Source of the DNA: Mesorhizobium sp. YC-39
Lineage (GTDB): Bacteria > Pseudomonadota > Alphaproteobacteria > Rhizobiales > Rhizobiaceae
Length of the DNA: 64,000 nt
Reading direction: 5' to 3'
NCBI RefSeq assembly: GCF_025753795.1
Contig: NZ_JAOWPS010000004.1
Span: forward strand, 1 to 64,000
Part shown: positions 8,817 through 17,202 of the stretch, piece by piece
How positions within the stretch are numbered: position 1 is the first letter of the stretch
Layout: each line of letters starts with the position of its first letter
Notes under the pieces: model-generated
The model's input: the letters and a program-made list of their open reading frames with translations, nothing else
Told to the model about the DNA's origin: nothing
Databases searched by the model: none
Position numbers and translations under genes: made by a program

Positions 8817-9008
8817 AGCGTCACCTTCACCTCGCTTGGTTATGGCGACGTGGTTCTCAGCGGCCGCATGCGGCGACTTGCGCCGCTTCAGGCCGCCAAC
8901 GGGCTGATGATGTTCGGGGTTACCACGGCCCTGTTCATCGCCGCTGTCCAGCATGCCACGGCTAAGTGGTCCGCGGCGCATCCGGCCCGCGCGCAGGATG
9001 CAGGTTGA
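8817..9008 (+). pseudogene. C-terminal remnant of a potassium-channel-like protein
   Basis: In the frame starting at 8817 the peptide SVTFTSLGYGDVVLSGRM reads like the pore loop of a two-TM ion channel, with the selectivity-filter signature GYGD, followed by a hydrophobic helix (LMMFGVTTALFIAAV) and a short tail to a stop at 9008. There is no start codon, signal or first helix; the frame runs back into the lipoprotein gene, whose stop is at 8807-8809. Most likely the 3' end of a deleted channel gene. The IS element begins about 85 bases on. Confidence 0.6.
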
Positions 9009-9088
9009 AATTCTTCATGCCGAGCCGCGCTGAAGCGGCCGAGGCTGTGGGACGTGTCCTCATAAATCGAAAACCACCTCTGACGCTG

Positions 9089-9850
9089 CTAGGACGCGGA
9101 CTCATTAAGGCGCAGCCATAGCCTGATTGACGCGAGTTGAACGAAGGCGAGGTAGTTAGCGGCGAGCCTATCGTAGCGTGTCACCACCCGACGATATTGT
9201 TTGATCCTGTTGAAGAACCGCTCGACGTGGTTACGAGCCCGATAGAGATAGGGGCTGAAGCAGATCGGATCGCTGCGATTGCTTTTCGGCGGGATGTTGG
9301 CCCACGCGCCCTTCTTCATGGCAAGCTTCCTGATCCAGTCCGCATCATAGCCACGGTCGGCAAGCAGCATTGACCCGGATTTCAAACGAGACAGCAGTTT
9401 TCCGGCGAGTCGAACGTCATGGGCCTCATCCGGGCTCAGCGCCAGCCGTACCGGCAAACCATTGCCATCGACCACCGCATGGATTTTGCTGGTCAAGCCG
9501 CCGCGGGACCTTCCCATCGACTGGCGCTGGTTCCTTGTGATGCAGGCTCCATGCTGATGCACGCGGACAATGGAGGTGTCGATCATCTTGACATCGCCAT
9601 CATGGGCAGTGGCAACCGCTTCTATGATGCGGCCCCAAACACCGGCCCGCCGCCACCTAACGAAGCGGTTGTAGCAAGTGGTGTATGGGCCAAACGCCGT
9701 TGGCAGATCACGCCAGGGTGCTCCTGATCGGAGGACCCAGAAGATGCCATTCAGGACCCGTCTGTCGTTCACCCGAGGAACGCCACGCGGCTTGTTCGGC
9801 AGCATCGGCTTGATGGCGGTCCATTCATGGTCGGTGAGTTCGTAGCGCAT
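9089..9850 (-). CDS. IS5-family transposase
   Basis: A single-ORF DDE transposase of 253 residues from ATG at 9850, which has GGAGG upstream; an ATG at 9883 is also in frame. Family blocks: MRYELTDHEW and NGIFWVLRSGAPWRDLP at the start; catalytic blocks IDTSIVRVHQHGA (first Asp), LLADRGYDADWI (second Asp) and NHVERFFNRIKQYRRV (Glu). Appears intact. Its TAG stop overlaps the CTAG that may be the target duplication, so the last codon would be completed by host DNA. Confidence 0.92.
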   Translation of the reverse strand: MRYELTDHEWTAIKPMLPNKPRGVPRVNDRRVLNGIFWVLRSGAPWRDLPTAFGPYTTCYNRFVRWRRAGVWGRIIEAVATAHDGDVKMIDTSIVRVHQHGACITRNQRQSMGRSRGGLTSKIHAVVDGNGLPVRLALSPDEAHDVRLAGKLLSRLKSGSMLLADRGYDADWIRKLAMKKGAWANIPPKSNRSDPICFSPYLYRARNHVERFFNRIKQYRRVVTRYDRLAANYLAFVQLASIRLWLRLNESAS

Positions 9851-9908
9851 GATTCGAGCCTCCAGTTCGGGAGTTTGAATCACGGCGGTCCGGCCAAACG
9901 CAACGCTC
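9093..9908 (-). mobile_element. IS5-family insertion sequence (proposed ends)
   Basis: CTAG occurs just outside both ends of the transposase region (9089-9092 and 9909-9912), as expected for the YTAR target duplications of IS5-type elements. The inner ends, GACGCGGACTCATT on the left and GAGCGTTGCGTTTGG on the right strand, match only partly, so the exact termini are tentative. Size about 816 bp. It lies between the channel remnant and a LysR gene and interrupts nothing obvious. Confidence 0.6.
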
Positions 9909-10009
9909 CTAGCCCGCTCTTGGTACGGCGCTTACGGACAGGAGCGGACATCAACCAGTCCCCAATCTCTGCCAAGTGCGCCGAAAATGACCCATAACGG
10001 ACGTTGAAT

Positions 10010-10966
10010 TTACAGCGGTCCAATGTCCGTTACTGGCGCTTCCGAAGCTATGGACGGCGTCAGGGTAATGCTGGCTCCACTTTGCCGTCGCACGAAGTCG
10101 ACGAAGGCCTTGAACGCGGCGGTCGGATTGCGCCGGCTCGGATAGTAGAGGCTCAAGGGCGCCAAAGCGGGCATCCAATCCTCAAGCACGCGCACAAGGC
10201 GGCCTGCCTCGATGTCGTCTCGTACGTCGGATTCCATCGCTAGGGTGAGACCGACGGAGGCGAGGGCCGCGGTGCGTGCGAGGCTCGCTTCGTCGAGGGT
10301 GACGGCGCCCTCAACGTCGATTTGGACAGATTGTCCGTCCTTCTCGAACGGCCAGCGGTAGATTGCGCCATTGGGAAGCCGGACGCGGAGACAGGAATGC
10401 TCGGCGAGATCCTGCGGGATCACGGGCGTCCCGTGCGCTTTCAAATAGCTCGGTGTGCCCACCACAACATTGCGCCGCGCGACCCCCAATGGGAGTGCGA
10501 TCATGTCGACTGGCACAAGGTCTGAGCTACGGACGCCGAGGTCGAAGCCGCCCGCCACAATGTCCACCAGGCGACCCTCCGTGACGATGTCGATATGGAC
10601 CTGAGGGTGCACTTGGAGAAACGGTAGGACGAGCCAAGAGAAAATCTCCCGCGCGGCTGTCGGAAAGGCGTTGATGCGCAGTGTGCCCGAAGGCGTGGCC
10701 TGTTGAGACCGCGCAACCTCCATCGCCTCATGAATGTCACGCACGGCGGGAGCGACTTGAGCGACGAACTGCTGGCCTGCCTCCGTCAAGGAGACGCTTC
10801 GCGTCGTCCGGTTGAAGAGCCGTACGCCGAGCGTGCGCTCCAGCTTTCCGACCGCATTGCTGAGCGCAGTCGTCGAAACCCCGAGCTCAAGCGCAGCCGT
10901 GCGGAACTTGCCTCGATGGGCGACCATGAGAACAGCGTCCAATTCCGTCAGGCTACTCTGCGCCAT
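10010..10966 (-). CDS. LysR-family transcriptional regulator
   Basis: A protein of 318 residues. The N-terminal winged HTH is clear (LDAVLMVAHRGKFRTAAL, then STTALSNAVGKLERTLGVRL), followed by the effector-binding domain. The sequence style (NRTTRSVSLTEAGQ, then IDIVTEGRLVDIVAGGFDLG) matches the CrgA-type subgroup that controls oxidoreductases. I start it at ATG 10966; the frame extends further upstream but without family similarity. It is divergent from the NTF2-like/SDR pair, whose promoter it probably controls from the 130-base gap. Confidence 0.92.
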   Translation of the reverse strand: MAQSSLTELDAVLMVAHRGKFRTAALELGVSTTALSNAVGKLERTLGVRLFNRTTRSVSLTEAGQQFVAQVAPAVRDIHEAMEVARSQQATPSGTLRINAFPTAAREIFSWLVLPFLQVHPQVHIDIVTEGRLVDIVAGGFDLGVRSSDLVPVDMIALPLGVARRNVVVGTPSYLKAHGTPVIPQDLAEHSCLRVRLPNGAIYRWPFEKDGQSVQIDVEGAVTLDEASLARTAALASVGLTLAMESDVRDDIEAGRLVRVLEDWMPALAPLSLYYPSRRNPTAAFKAFVDFVRRQSGASITLTPSIASEAPVTDIGPL

Positions 10967-11095
10967 TGTCCCGTTCTTCGTGATGAAACATCCCGAATTA
11001 TCCTCATTATCGTGGACTCTGTCTATCGCTATCTTGACTGGTAAGCGCACTTGCAGCCGCCGCGGCTGCGACCGCAAGCAAGGAGGACAAAAATA

Positions 11096-11425
11096 ATGTT
11101 GCTCGAACTTCCAATCCCCATCGCCGCATATGTGGCTGCCAACGCCCGCCTGGACGTCGATGGCATGCTGGCACCCTTCGCAGCCGACGCCGTCCTTCGC
11201 GACAACGGCGCCGTTCTTCAAGGACACGCTGAACTGAGGCGTCTTTTTGAGGACGAAGTGGTGGCGGTGAAGGCGATTTTCGCACCGGACACCGTCCGGC
11301 ACGAGGACGATCAGGTCGTCGTCGAAGGGCCGGCCCATGGCGACTTCAAGGGGAGCCCGATCCGCTTCACCTACCGCTTCACGCTCGAAAATGACGCCAT
11401 CAAAGCTCTGGAGATCACGGCATGA
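11096..11425 (+). CDS. NTF2/SnoaL-like small protein
   Basis: A protein of 109 residues with the cone-fold pattern of SnoaL-like proteins (YVAANARLDVDGMLAPFAADAV near the start, then alternating strands ending FTYRFTLENDAIKALEIT). Members are small ligand-binding proteins or isomerase-type enzymes. AGGAGG lies just before the ATG at 11096. Its end overlaps the start of the SDR gene by four bases (ATGA), so the two are translationally coupled and likely act together under the divergent LysR protein. Confidence 0.85.
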   Translation: MLLELPIPIAAYVAANARLDVDGMLAPFAADAVLRDNGAVLQGHAELRRLFEDEVVAVKAIFAPDTVRHEDDQVVVEGPAHGDFKGSPIRFTYRFTLENDAIKALEITA

Positions 11426-12210
11426 CCATCAAAGCTGATCCGATCGAGTTCGCGGGAAAGCGCGTGCTCATCAGCGGCGGCACCAAGGGTCTGGGCCGCG
11501 CTACCGTTGACCGCTTCCTGGCCGGCGGCGCCCGGGTGATCACCTCCGCCCGCAGAGCCCTAGATCCCATCGATGGCGTCGAGTTCGTCCAGGCGGACCT
11601 GACGACGGCCGAGGGCGGCGAAGCCTTGGCCAAGGCGGCGCTCGAGCGTCTGGGGGGCGTCGACATTCTCGCCCATGTGCTCGGCGGCTCGACCACGCCA
11701 GGCGGCGGCTTCGTCGCCCTGACCGATGACTACTGGCTATCCGAACTGAACTTGAACCTGCTGGCCACGGTCCGTCTTGATCGTCTCCTGATCCCGCAGA
11801 TGATCGCGCGGGGCGCCGGCGCGGTGGTGCACGTCACCTCCATCCAGTCCGTCCTGCCGCTTCCCGAGGCAACCACCGCGTACGCCGCCGCCAAGGCCGC
11901 GCTTCGGACCTACAGCAAGTCCATTTCCAAGGAACTGGGGCCGAAGGGCGTGCGGGTCAACGCTGTGTCCCCCGGCTGGATCATGACCGAGGGGACCGGG
12001 GTGTTTTTGGAACGTATCCAAGCCGCCAACGGCGGCACGCTAGAGGACGCGCGCCAGCTCGTCCTGGACGGCCTTGGCGGCATTGCCATCGGGCGCGGAG
12101 CCGAACCATTCGAGGTCGCCGAAGCCATCGCCTTCCTGGCCTCGGATCGCGCCTCTTCGATCCATGGTTCGGAACTCGTCGTCGACGGCGGCACTGTCCC
12201 GACTGTCTGA
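11422..12210 (+). CDS. SDR-family oxidoreductase
   Basis: A classical short-chain dehydrogenase of 262 residues, NAD(P)-dependent and cytoplasmic. The cofactor motif is ISGGTKGLG (residues about 17-25), the active-site pair is in TTAYAAAKAAL (Tyr and Lys), and the catalytic Ser sits in HVTSIQSV. The end (ASDRASSIHGSELVVDGG) is typical. Overlaps the NTF2-like gene by ATGA. Substrate unknown. Confidence 0.92.
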   Translation: MTIKADPIEFAGKRVLISGGTKGLGRATVDRFLAGGARVITSARRALDPIDGVEFVQADLTTAEGGEALAKAALERLGGVDILAHVLGGSTTPGGGFVALTDDYWLSELNLNLLATVRLDRLLIPQMIARGAGAVVHVTSIQSVLPLPEATTAYAAAKAALRTYSKSISKELGPKGVRVNAVSPGWIMTEGTGVFLERIQAANGGTLEDARQLVLDGLGGIAIGRGAEPFEVAEAIAFLASDRASSIHGSELVVDGGTVPTV

Positions 12211-12222
12211 TCACACGGACAC

Positions 12223-12255
12223 GTCCACGCTTGGCCGATCCGGCCATGCGTGGAC
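12223..12255 (+). terminator. Strong two-step hairpin after the SDR gene
   Basis: GTCCACGC (12223-12230) pairs with GCGTGGAC (12248-12255), and inside it TGGCCG pairs with CGGCCA, with one T-T mismatch and a three-base loop. It starts 12 bases after the SDR stop. No T-run follows, so termination would be weak or Rho-assisted. Confidence 0.5.
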
Positions 12256-12308
12256 AGACGCATGCCATGGCCGGATTGTCCCAACGTCTGCTCGCCGGCC
12301 TTAGAGCG

Positions 12309-12386
12309 AATGTCCGCTGCTCTGGCCCATCGCGACATATTGCGCTACCGCCCGAAGTCGGTCGCTATAGGGGCAGAGCAGACATT
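12309..12386. repeat. Imperfect intergenic inverted repeat
   Basis: AATGTCCGCTGCTCTGG at about 12309-12325 and GGGGCAGAGCAGACATT at 12370-12386 are near-complementary arms around a 44-base middle. It lies in the gap between the SDR gene and the convergent gene ending at 12428. The AATGTCTGCT-type arm resembles palindromic intergenic sequence common in alphaproteobacteria; membership in a defined repeat family is not shown. Confidence 0.45.
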
Positions 12387-12427
12387 GCTTTAGTCGCATC
12401 ACGCCGCCGGGTTTATGGGTACACGGC

Positions 12428-13717
12428 CTAGTTGCCAGGCATCGCCACGAGGAAGCCACTGGCCAGCAGATATTCATAAAGATGCCGTAGAGGGGGTGCG
12501 GGGAGCAACTGATCGGCAGTTATCCATTGCCGGCTACCGTCAACCTCCCATCCGCGCCCCAGCTCAGTTTCGAGCAGGGGAAGCAACTTCTCGCGAGGGC
12601 ATGGATAGGCCAGTACACGCACGTTGGAGCCGAAAAGCCGCGCGATACCCTCGAGCAGGCGGCCTTCCAGGTGTTGGTATCTCACATCGTCGAAAATCCG
12701 TATTAACGCAGGCAGCGGTATGGCAAAACGCAACGGCGCCTGCGTATATCGACGCGCAAATGCGGTGGCACGGTACAACTGGCGATGCCGCGTCATCATC
12801 GCCGCGCCCTTGCCCATTGCAGGCAGCGGAGCATCAGAATCGACGACCATCAGGCGCACATCGATGACGTCCTTCACCTCAGGATTCCCAGCGACCTCGC
12901 GGCGGAGTGTTTCCAGGCACGCCACAATCGCTTCCGGCGAAAGATCGTCGCGCGGGTCGTTCGCCAACGGTACGATGGCCACAGACTTCTTATAGAGAAA
13001 TTCGTTGGCGGCGACGGCCACACCGTCACTGTCCAGCGTCACCGCCTGAGCCCGGCCGTCGCGTGCCAAGGCTGTGTGCAATTCGTCCATCCGGCAACCC
13101 GCGAACGCGTGGCCTCGCATCACGATCTGATCAATTTCGAGGCGATCATTTGCAAGATTGTCGAACATCCTCGCCGGCAAATCACCGGGGGCTGCCCGCT
13201 CATTCAGCAGCGCATGCAGCAGGTTCACACCCAGAATGCCCACCGCCTCCTGCTGAAGCAGGTTGGCATTATCGCGAAGGTTTACGTGCAGCAGAATGTC
13301 GCTGGCCTCAGCCCGCGGGTGATCCTGAAAGCGGACGCCGATCCAGCCGTGGCAATCGTTGGTGCCCGCAAAGTTGCGGGCGGCGATGGTATCGGCGAAA
13401 GCGAACAAGCGCGTGTCTTTGCCGCGCGCATCACCGATCTGTTGCACGAGGGATTTCCATTCACAATCAAGCATCGTCTCAAGCCGCGGTCTGGACACGT
13501 AACGTGTCCCGGAGCCGTAAAGGTCGTCACTCACTTCCTTGTCGTAGGCTGAGACGGTCTTGGCCACTGTGCCCGACGCGGCGCCGACGCGCAGAAACCA
13601 TCGCGCCACTTCCTGACCCGCGCCGATCTCGGCGAACGAGCCGAAACTCGTCGCATCGAGATTGACCTCCAGCGCCTTCTGGTGCGTGTCAGCAACGGTA
13701 GTGGCGGTATGATTCAT
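12428..13717 (-). CDS. Conserved protein of unknown function (often annotated as TonB receptor-like)
   Basis: A soluble-looking protein of 429 residues starting with TTVADTHQKALEVNLDATSFG, then FAEIGAGQEVARWFLRVG. The family occurs widely in bacteria and is sometimes called TonB-dependent receptor or nicotinate-nucleotide adenylyltransferase in databases, but there is no barrel, plug, TonB box, signal peptide or nucleotidyltransferase motif here, so I do not accept either name. It follows the MarC-like gene by 21 bases on the same strand. Confidence 0.8.
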   Translation of the reverse strand: MNHTATTVADTHQKALEVNLDATSFGSFAEIGAGQEVARWFLRVGAASGTVAKTVSAYDKEVSDDLYGSGTRYVSRPRLETMLDCEWKSLVQQIGDARGKDTRLFAFADTIAARNFAGTNDCHGWIGVRFQDHPRAEASDILLHVNLRDNANLLQQEAVGILGVNLLHALLNERAAPGDLPARMFDNLANDRLEIDQIVMRGHAFAGCRMDELHTALARDGRAQAVTLDSDGVAVAANEFLYKKSVAIVPLANDPRDDLSPEAIVACLETLRREVAGNPEVKDVIDVRLMVVDSDAPLPAMGKGAAMMTRHRQLYRATAFARRYTQAPLRFAIPLPALIRIFDDVRYQHLEGRLLEGIARLFGSNVRVLAYPCPREKLLPLLETELGRGWEVDGSRQWITADQLLPAPPLRHLYEYLLASGFLVAMPGN

Positions 13718-13738
13718 GGCAGGATGGCGAGCACGAAA

Positions 13739-14386
13739 TCAGTGTGCGACGCTCGCGGTGATGATCCCAAGTTTGACCAATCCGCTAACGACCAGTTGGA
13801 CGGCAACCGCGGTCAGGAGAATGCCGAAGACAACCTCCGAGACGATAAGACTGGCCGGCTTCATTCGCTTCGCCAGCGCGTCGATGTTGGTGAACACCAG
13901 GTAGTCAAATGCGGCGACGAGCAGGATGAGCCCCACAACGAGCGCCGCACTTGCAACCGAGACGACTTCGTCGGAGGCGATGATAATGACCGTGATGCCG
14001 ACGGGGTTGAGCAAGTAGGGAATGGCAAGGGGAAAAATCGCGATCTTTTCCGGGTCCTCCGGCAGGCCCGAATCCTCCCCGTGCTTTTCGGTCGGTCCAG
14101 ACGCCATCTTGATCGCGAGGAGCGCCAGGATAATGCCGCCAGCGACCGCAACCGCGCCGCCAGTGATATGCAGCAGTCGCATCAGCAGAGCGCCGGTGGC
14201 AAGAAGGATCAGAGCCGTGACAAGAGCCGCCAAAACCATCTGGCGGCCAATCTTGACCTTGGTTTCGGCGTCGAACTTCTGGGTCTTTTCCAGAAATGGC
14301 ACCAGCGCGATCTTCGGTCCCATGCCAATCAGCAGGAGCAGGAGAAGTTTTGTCACGAGAGCGGCATCAATGACTGCGAAATCCAT
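13739..14386 (-). CDS. MarC-like integral membrane protein
   Basis: A protein of 215 residues with about six hydrophobic segments and the two-half layout of the MarC/UPF0056 family (LLLLLLIGMGPKIALVPF at the start and FPLAIPYLLNPVGITVII in the second half). A hydrophilic loop with Glu/Asp lies between the halves. The biochemical role of MarC proteins is not established. I start at ATG 14386; nine extra upstream codons are in frame. Probably first gene of an operon with the unknown protein at 12428-13717. Confidence 0.75.
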   Translation of the reverse strand: MDFAVIDAALVTKLLLLLLIGMGPKIALVPFLEKTQKFDAETKVKIGRQMVLAALVTALILLATGALLMRLLHITGGAVAVAGGIILALLAIKMASGPTEKHGEDSGLPEDPEKIAIFPLAIPYLLNPVGITVIIIASDEVVSVASAALVVGLILLVAAFDYLVFTNIDALAKRMKPASLIVSEVVFGILLTAVAVQLVVSGLVKLGIITASVAH

Positions 14387-14498
14387 CGGAAGGTCCCCCG
14401 ATCTCGACAACACGCTGGTGAGGAATTGTCGGTTATCCGAAACGGATTGTCTAGCAAATCCGAAAATCCGGCAGCTCCAACATGTAACTTACCCCCGG

Positions 14499-14528
14499 TT
14501 GACTGGAACCATCTGAAGACTGTGTATA
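14499..14528 (+). promoter_or_regulatory. Possible sigma70-type promoter of the efflux pair
   Basis: TTGACT (14499-14504) and TGTATA (14523-14528) are 18 bases apart, about 135 bases upstream of the HlyD-family gene and divergent from the MarC-like gene. Read by eye; the -10 box is imperfect. Confidence 0.3.
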
Positions 14529-14663
14529 GTGTGGATACGATGAGGGGTCGCTTAGCTCTTTCCTTCGCCGCAGGTTATCCTTGCGAGGTTTTCTGGGCCG
14601 AAGATGACAATCAAGCAAGCATTCGCCCATGGCGCGATATTAGTCTGACTGGGAGAAGATGCC

Positions 14664-15788
14664 ATGGCATCCGACGCAACCGGGACCTCTCAAGACAACG
14701 CCGCTGACAGGCCGGATACGCCTGCGATGAAGGGCAACCCGCTGCGCCGGGTCGCGCTTGGCGTGCTGCTGCTGGCTTGCCTGCTGTTCGTGATAGCTGT
14801 CTTCATGGAAAGGCGCACGCCTTCTTCATCGCAGGCGACGGTCAGCGCCTATGTCGTCGGCATCGCGCCGGAGGTCACCGGCCGCGTCATCGAAGTGGGC
14901 GTGGCTGACAACAGCGGCGTGAAGCCTGGCCAGATGCTGTTTCGCATCGATCCGCAGCAATACGAGCTGGCCGTAGCAGAGGCTGAGGCTCGGCTTGCTC
15001 GGGTAGGCCAGACGATCGGCGCTTCGACCGCCTCCGTCGATGCCGTCCAGGCACGCCTCGTGGAAGCAAGGGCGATCCGCGACAACGTCCAGGAGCAGGC
15101 AAACCGGGCCATGGAGTTGGTCAAGCGCGGCGTCTATGCCAAGGCGAAGTACGACGAGGCTAAGGCGGCGGTGGACCAGGCAAATGCCTCGGTCGTCGCC
15201 GCTGAAGCGGACCTCAAGCAGGCGCAGGAAGAGCTTGGGCCAGCCGGCGCCGACAATCCTCAGCTGAAGGAGTCGCTGGCCGCGCTTGAACGCGCGCAGC
15301 TCGATCTCTTACGCACCACGGTCCTGGCGCCGGCCGAGGGCGTCGTCACCAACCTGCAGCTTTCCGTCGGAGGCGTTGTCGGCGCCGGCCAAAGCGCCAT
15401 GACCTTCATCGACGTCGGCACGGTGTGGATCACCGCGGCGTTCAAGGAGAACAGCCTCGAGAACGTCGCAGCCGGCAACCACGCGGACGTCTTGTTCGAT
15501 CTCTTGCCCGGCCAGGTTTTCAGCGCGACGGTCGAGAGCGTCGGGATGGGCGTAGCCCAGGGAAGTGTCGACCCCAAGACCGGGCTGCCGAAGATCTCCA
15601 CCGAAAGCGGATGGGTGAGAACGCCACAGAGCTTTCCGGTCCGCCTGATCCTCGACGAGGGCAGGCCCAAGGGCGTGCGCTACGGCTCGCAGGCGAACGT
15701 GGTGATCTATACCGGCGACAATCCGGTGACCAACGCGATCGGCCGCATCTGGATGCGCGTGTTGTCGGTCCTGACCTATGTCAGTTGA
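14664..15788 (+). CDS. HlyD/EmrA-family membrane-fusion protein of an efflux pump
   Basis: A periplasmic adaptor of 374 residues. One N-terminal membrane segment (ALGVLLLACLLFVIAVF) is followed by a barrel-sandwich domain (VSAYVVGIAPEVTGRVIEVG, later TVLAPAEGVVTNLQLSVGG) split by a coiled-coil hairpin (about residues 100-215). Of the AaeA/EmrA type. Its end overlaps the start of the DUF2955 permease by 11 bases, so the two form an exporter, probably of aromatic acids or similar toxic compounds. GGGAGAAG precedes the ATG. Confidence 0.92.
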   Translation: MASDATGTSQDNAADRPDTPAMKGNPLRRVALGVLLLACLLFVIAVFMERRTPSSSQATVSAYVVGIAPEVTGRVIEVGVADNSGVKPGQMLFRIDPQQYELAVAEAEARLARVGQTIGASTASVDAVQARLVEARAIRDNVQEQANRAMELVKRGVYAKAKYDEAKAAVDQANASVVAAEADLKQAQEELGPAGADNPQLKESLAALERAQLDLLRTTVLAPAEGVVTNLQLSVGGVVGAGQSAMTFIDVGTVWITAAFKENSLENVAAGNHADVLFDLLPGQVFSATVESVGMGVAQGSVDPKTGLPKISTESGWVRTPQSFPVRLILDEGRPKGVRYGSQANVVIYTGDNPVTNAIGRIWMRVLSVLTYVS

Positions 15789-16812
15789 TGGCGAGCTTGC
15801 GCATGCCAATGCCAAGCGCAAGGGTCTGCGCATCGCGCTGGCTGTAGCCGTCGGCTTCACGTGGTCGGTTCTGTCGGGGGCGATCATCCCCTTTCTGGGA
15901 CCATTGTTCGCGGCGCAGTTCCTGATCTCCAGTTCCCGCCCGCTGCAGCTGAAACAGGCCCTGGGAATGGCGATTCTCATTGTTGTCGCAGGCGCGCTTC
16001 TGCAGGCCGTCGCGGTACTGACAGGCGACCGGCCACCAGTCTTGCTGCTGCTGCTCGGGCTCGTCTATTTCGTCTGTTTCTACCTGCAGGCGAACGGCAA
16101 GGGCGGCGGCGCGATCTTTCTTGTCCTGGTGGTCGCCGTGATGGTGCCGCTGCTGACCGTGCTCAACCGCGATCTCGGCGATTCCATCCTGTCGATCCTT
16201 GTACAGGGCGTGGTCAATGGAGCGATCCTGATGTGGATTGCCCATGCGGTCATACCCGACCGAGGCAGCGCCGATGTTCAGGCCCCGGCTCCTGCGGCAA
16301 ACCCTCGCGCTGCGCGCTATGCCGCCGCCAATGCCATCATTCTGCTGATCGCCATGCTCGCTTGCCTGACGCGGGACGGCCTCGCCACGGCGATCGTCAT
16401 TCCGATCACAGTCGCATCGCTATTGTCGCAGCTCGACGTCAGCGCAAGCGCAAGGGCGGCCTTCGGCCTCGTCATGGTCAATCTCCTCGGAGGCGTGGCT
16501 GCATCCTTTGCGTTCGCATTGCTGCAGGTTCGCCCCACCACCCCCTCGCTGTTTGTCCTGGTGCTGCTTGCCGGCCTGGTGTTTGGCGGCCGCGCCGCGC
16601 TGAGCAACCCTGCCGCCAAGCTCTACGCGGGCGCGCTTACAATCTTCCTCATCCTGTTCGGAACGGGCGTCTCGCCGTTGCCGGGATCGGCAGCCGAATC
16701 TTTTGCCACGCGAGTCAACTACATACTGGTGGCCGTCGCCTATACGATCTTCATGGCGGCGTTGCTTTGGCCAGGACAGAGGCGCAGCGCTGAAGACAGG
16801 GTGCTGTCATGA
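15778..16812 (+). CDS. DUF2955 (FUSC/AaeB-like) efflux permease
   Basis: An inner-membrane protein of 344 residues with two repeated sets of hydrophobic helices (LFAAQFLISSSRPLQLKQAL in the first half, ANAIILLIAMLACLTRDG in the second), the layout of DUF2955/FUSC-like transporters. It pairs with the membrane-fusion protein encoded just upstream and overlapping. No separate outer-membrane factor gene is nearby. Substrate not predictable. Confidence 0.88.
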   Translation: MSVDGELAHANAKRKGLRIALAVAVGFTWSVLSGAIIPFLGPLFAAQFLISSSRPLQLKQALGMAILIVVAGALLQAVAVLTGDRPPVLLLLLGLVYFVCFYLQANGKGGGAIFLVLVVAVMVPLLTVLNRDLGDSILSILVQGVVNGAILMWIAHAVIPDRGSADVQAPAPAANPRAARYAAANAIILLIAMLACLTRDGLATAIVIPITVASLLSQLDVSASARAAFGLVMVNLLGGVAASFAFALLQVRPTTPSLFVLVLLAGLVFGGRAALSNPAAKLYAGALTIFLILFGTGVSPLPGSAAESFATRVNYILVAVAYTIFMAALLWPGQRRSAEDRVLS

Positions 16813-17202
16813 AGTGCTCGTGACCGCTCGGCCCGTATGTCTTTTCGTTCCTCCTGGTCTCCTTTTGCTGTGTTCCGTTCCGCCGAAGCAGCCGAGCAAA
16901 GGCCTGGCCGATCGGGTCGAAGTCGCCGGTCAGGATGCCTCCTTCGACGCCCAAGGAGATCTCCTGGTTCGGATCCAGCCGGTCATCCTCGCCGCCCTCG
17001 AACGCCATTATTTGACGCGGACATTTGATCCGAAGATGGCCTCGACGTCGACTGCTCCGCTGGCAAGGTCTCCCGATTGTGCACGTAGCATACAGTTACT
17101 TACCTTCCGCGCCGGCAGGTAATGCGCCAACGTTGCATCAACCGCCCTGGACTTGGCGACGACGTCGCTGACAACCGGGGGACACAACCCGGGAGGATGA
17201 CA
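16813..17202. other. Stretch without a supported gene
   Basis: About 390 bases between the efflux permease and the DUF3300 gene. Frames are open on both strands but none shows a plausible protein or a good start. It must hold the promoter of the DUF3300/DUF2950 pair, which I could not locate with confidence. Confidence 0.5.

Noticed and set aside
10967..11338. N-terminal extension of the LysR gene at 10010
   Set aside because: The extra 124 codons overlap the divergent NTF2-like gene and show no similarity to any domain; ATG 10966 gives the normal LysR start.
12428..13717. TonB-dependent receptor label for this protein family
   Set aside because: No signal peptide, plug, barrel or TonB box can be seen.
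16703..17122. Open frames around the end of the efflux permease
   Set aside because: They overlap the permease gene in another frame and have no recognisable protein pattern.
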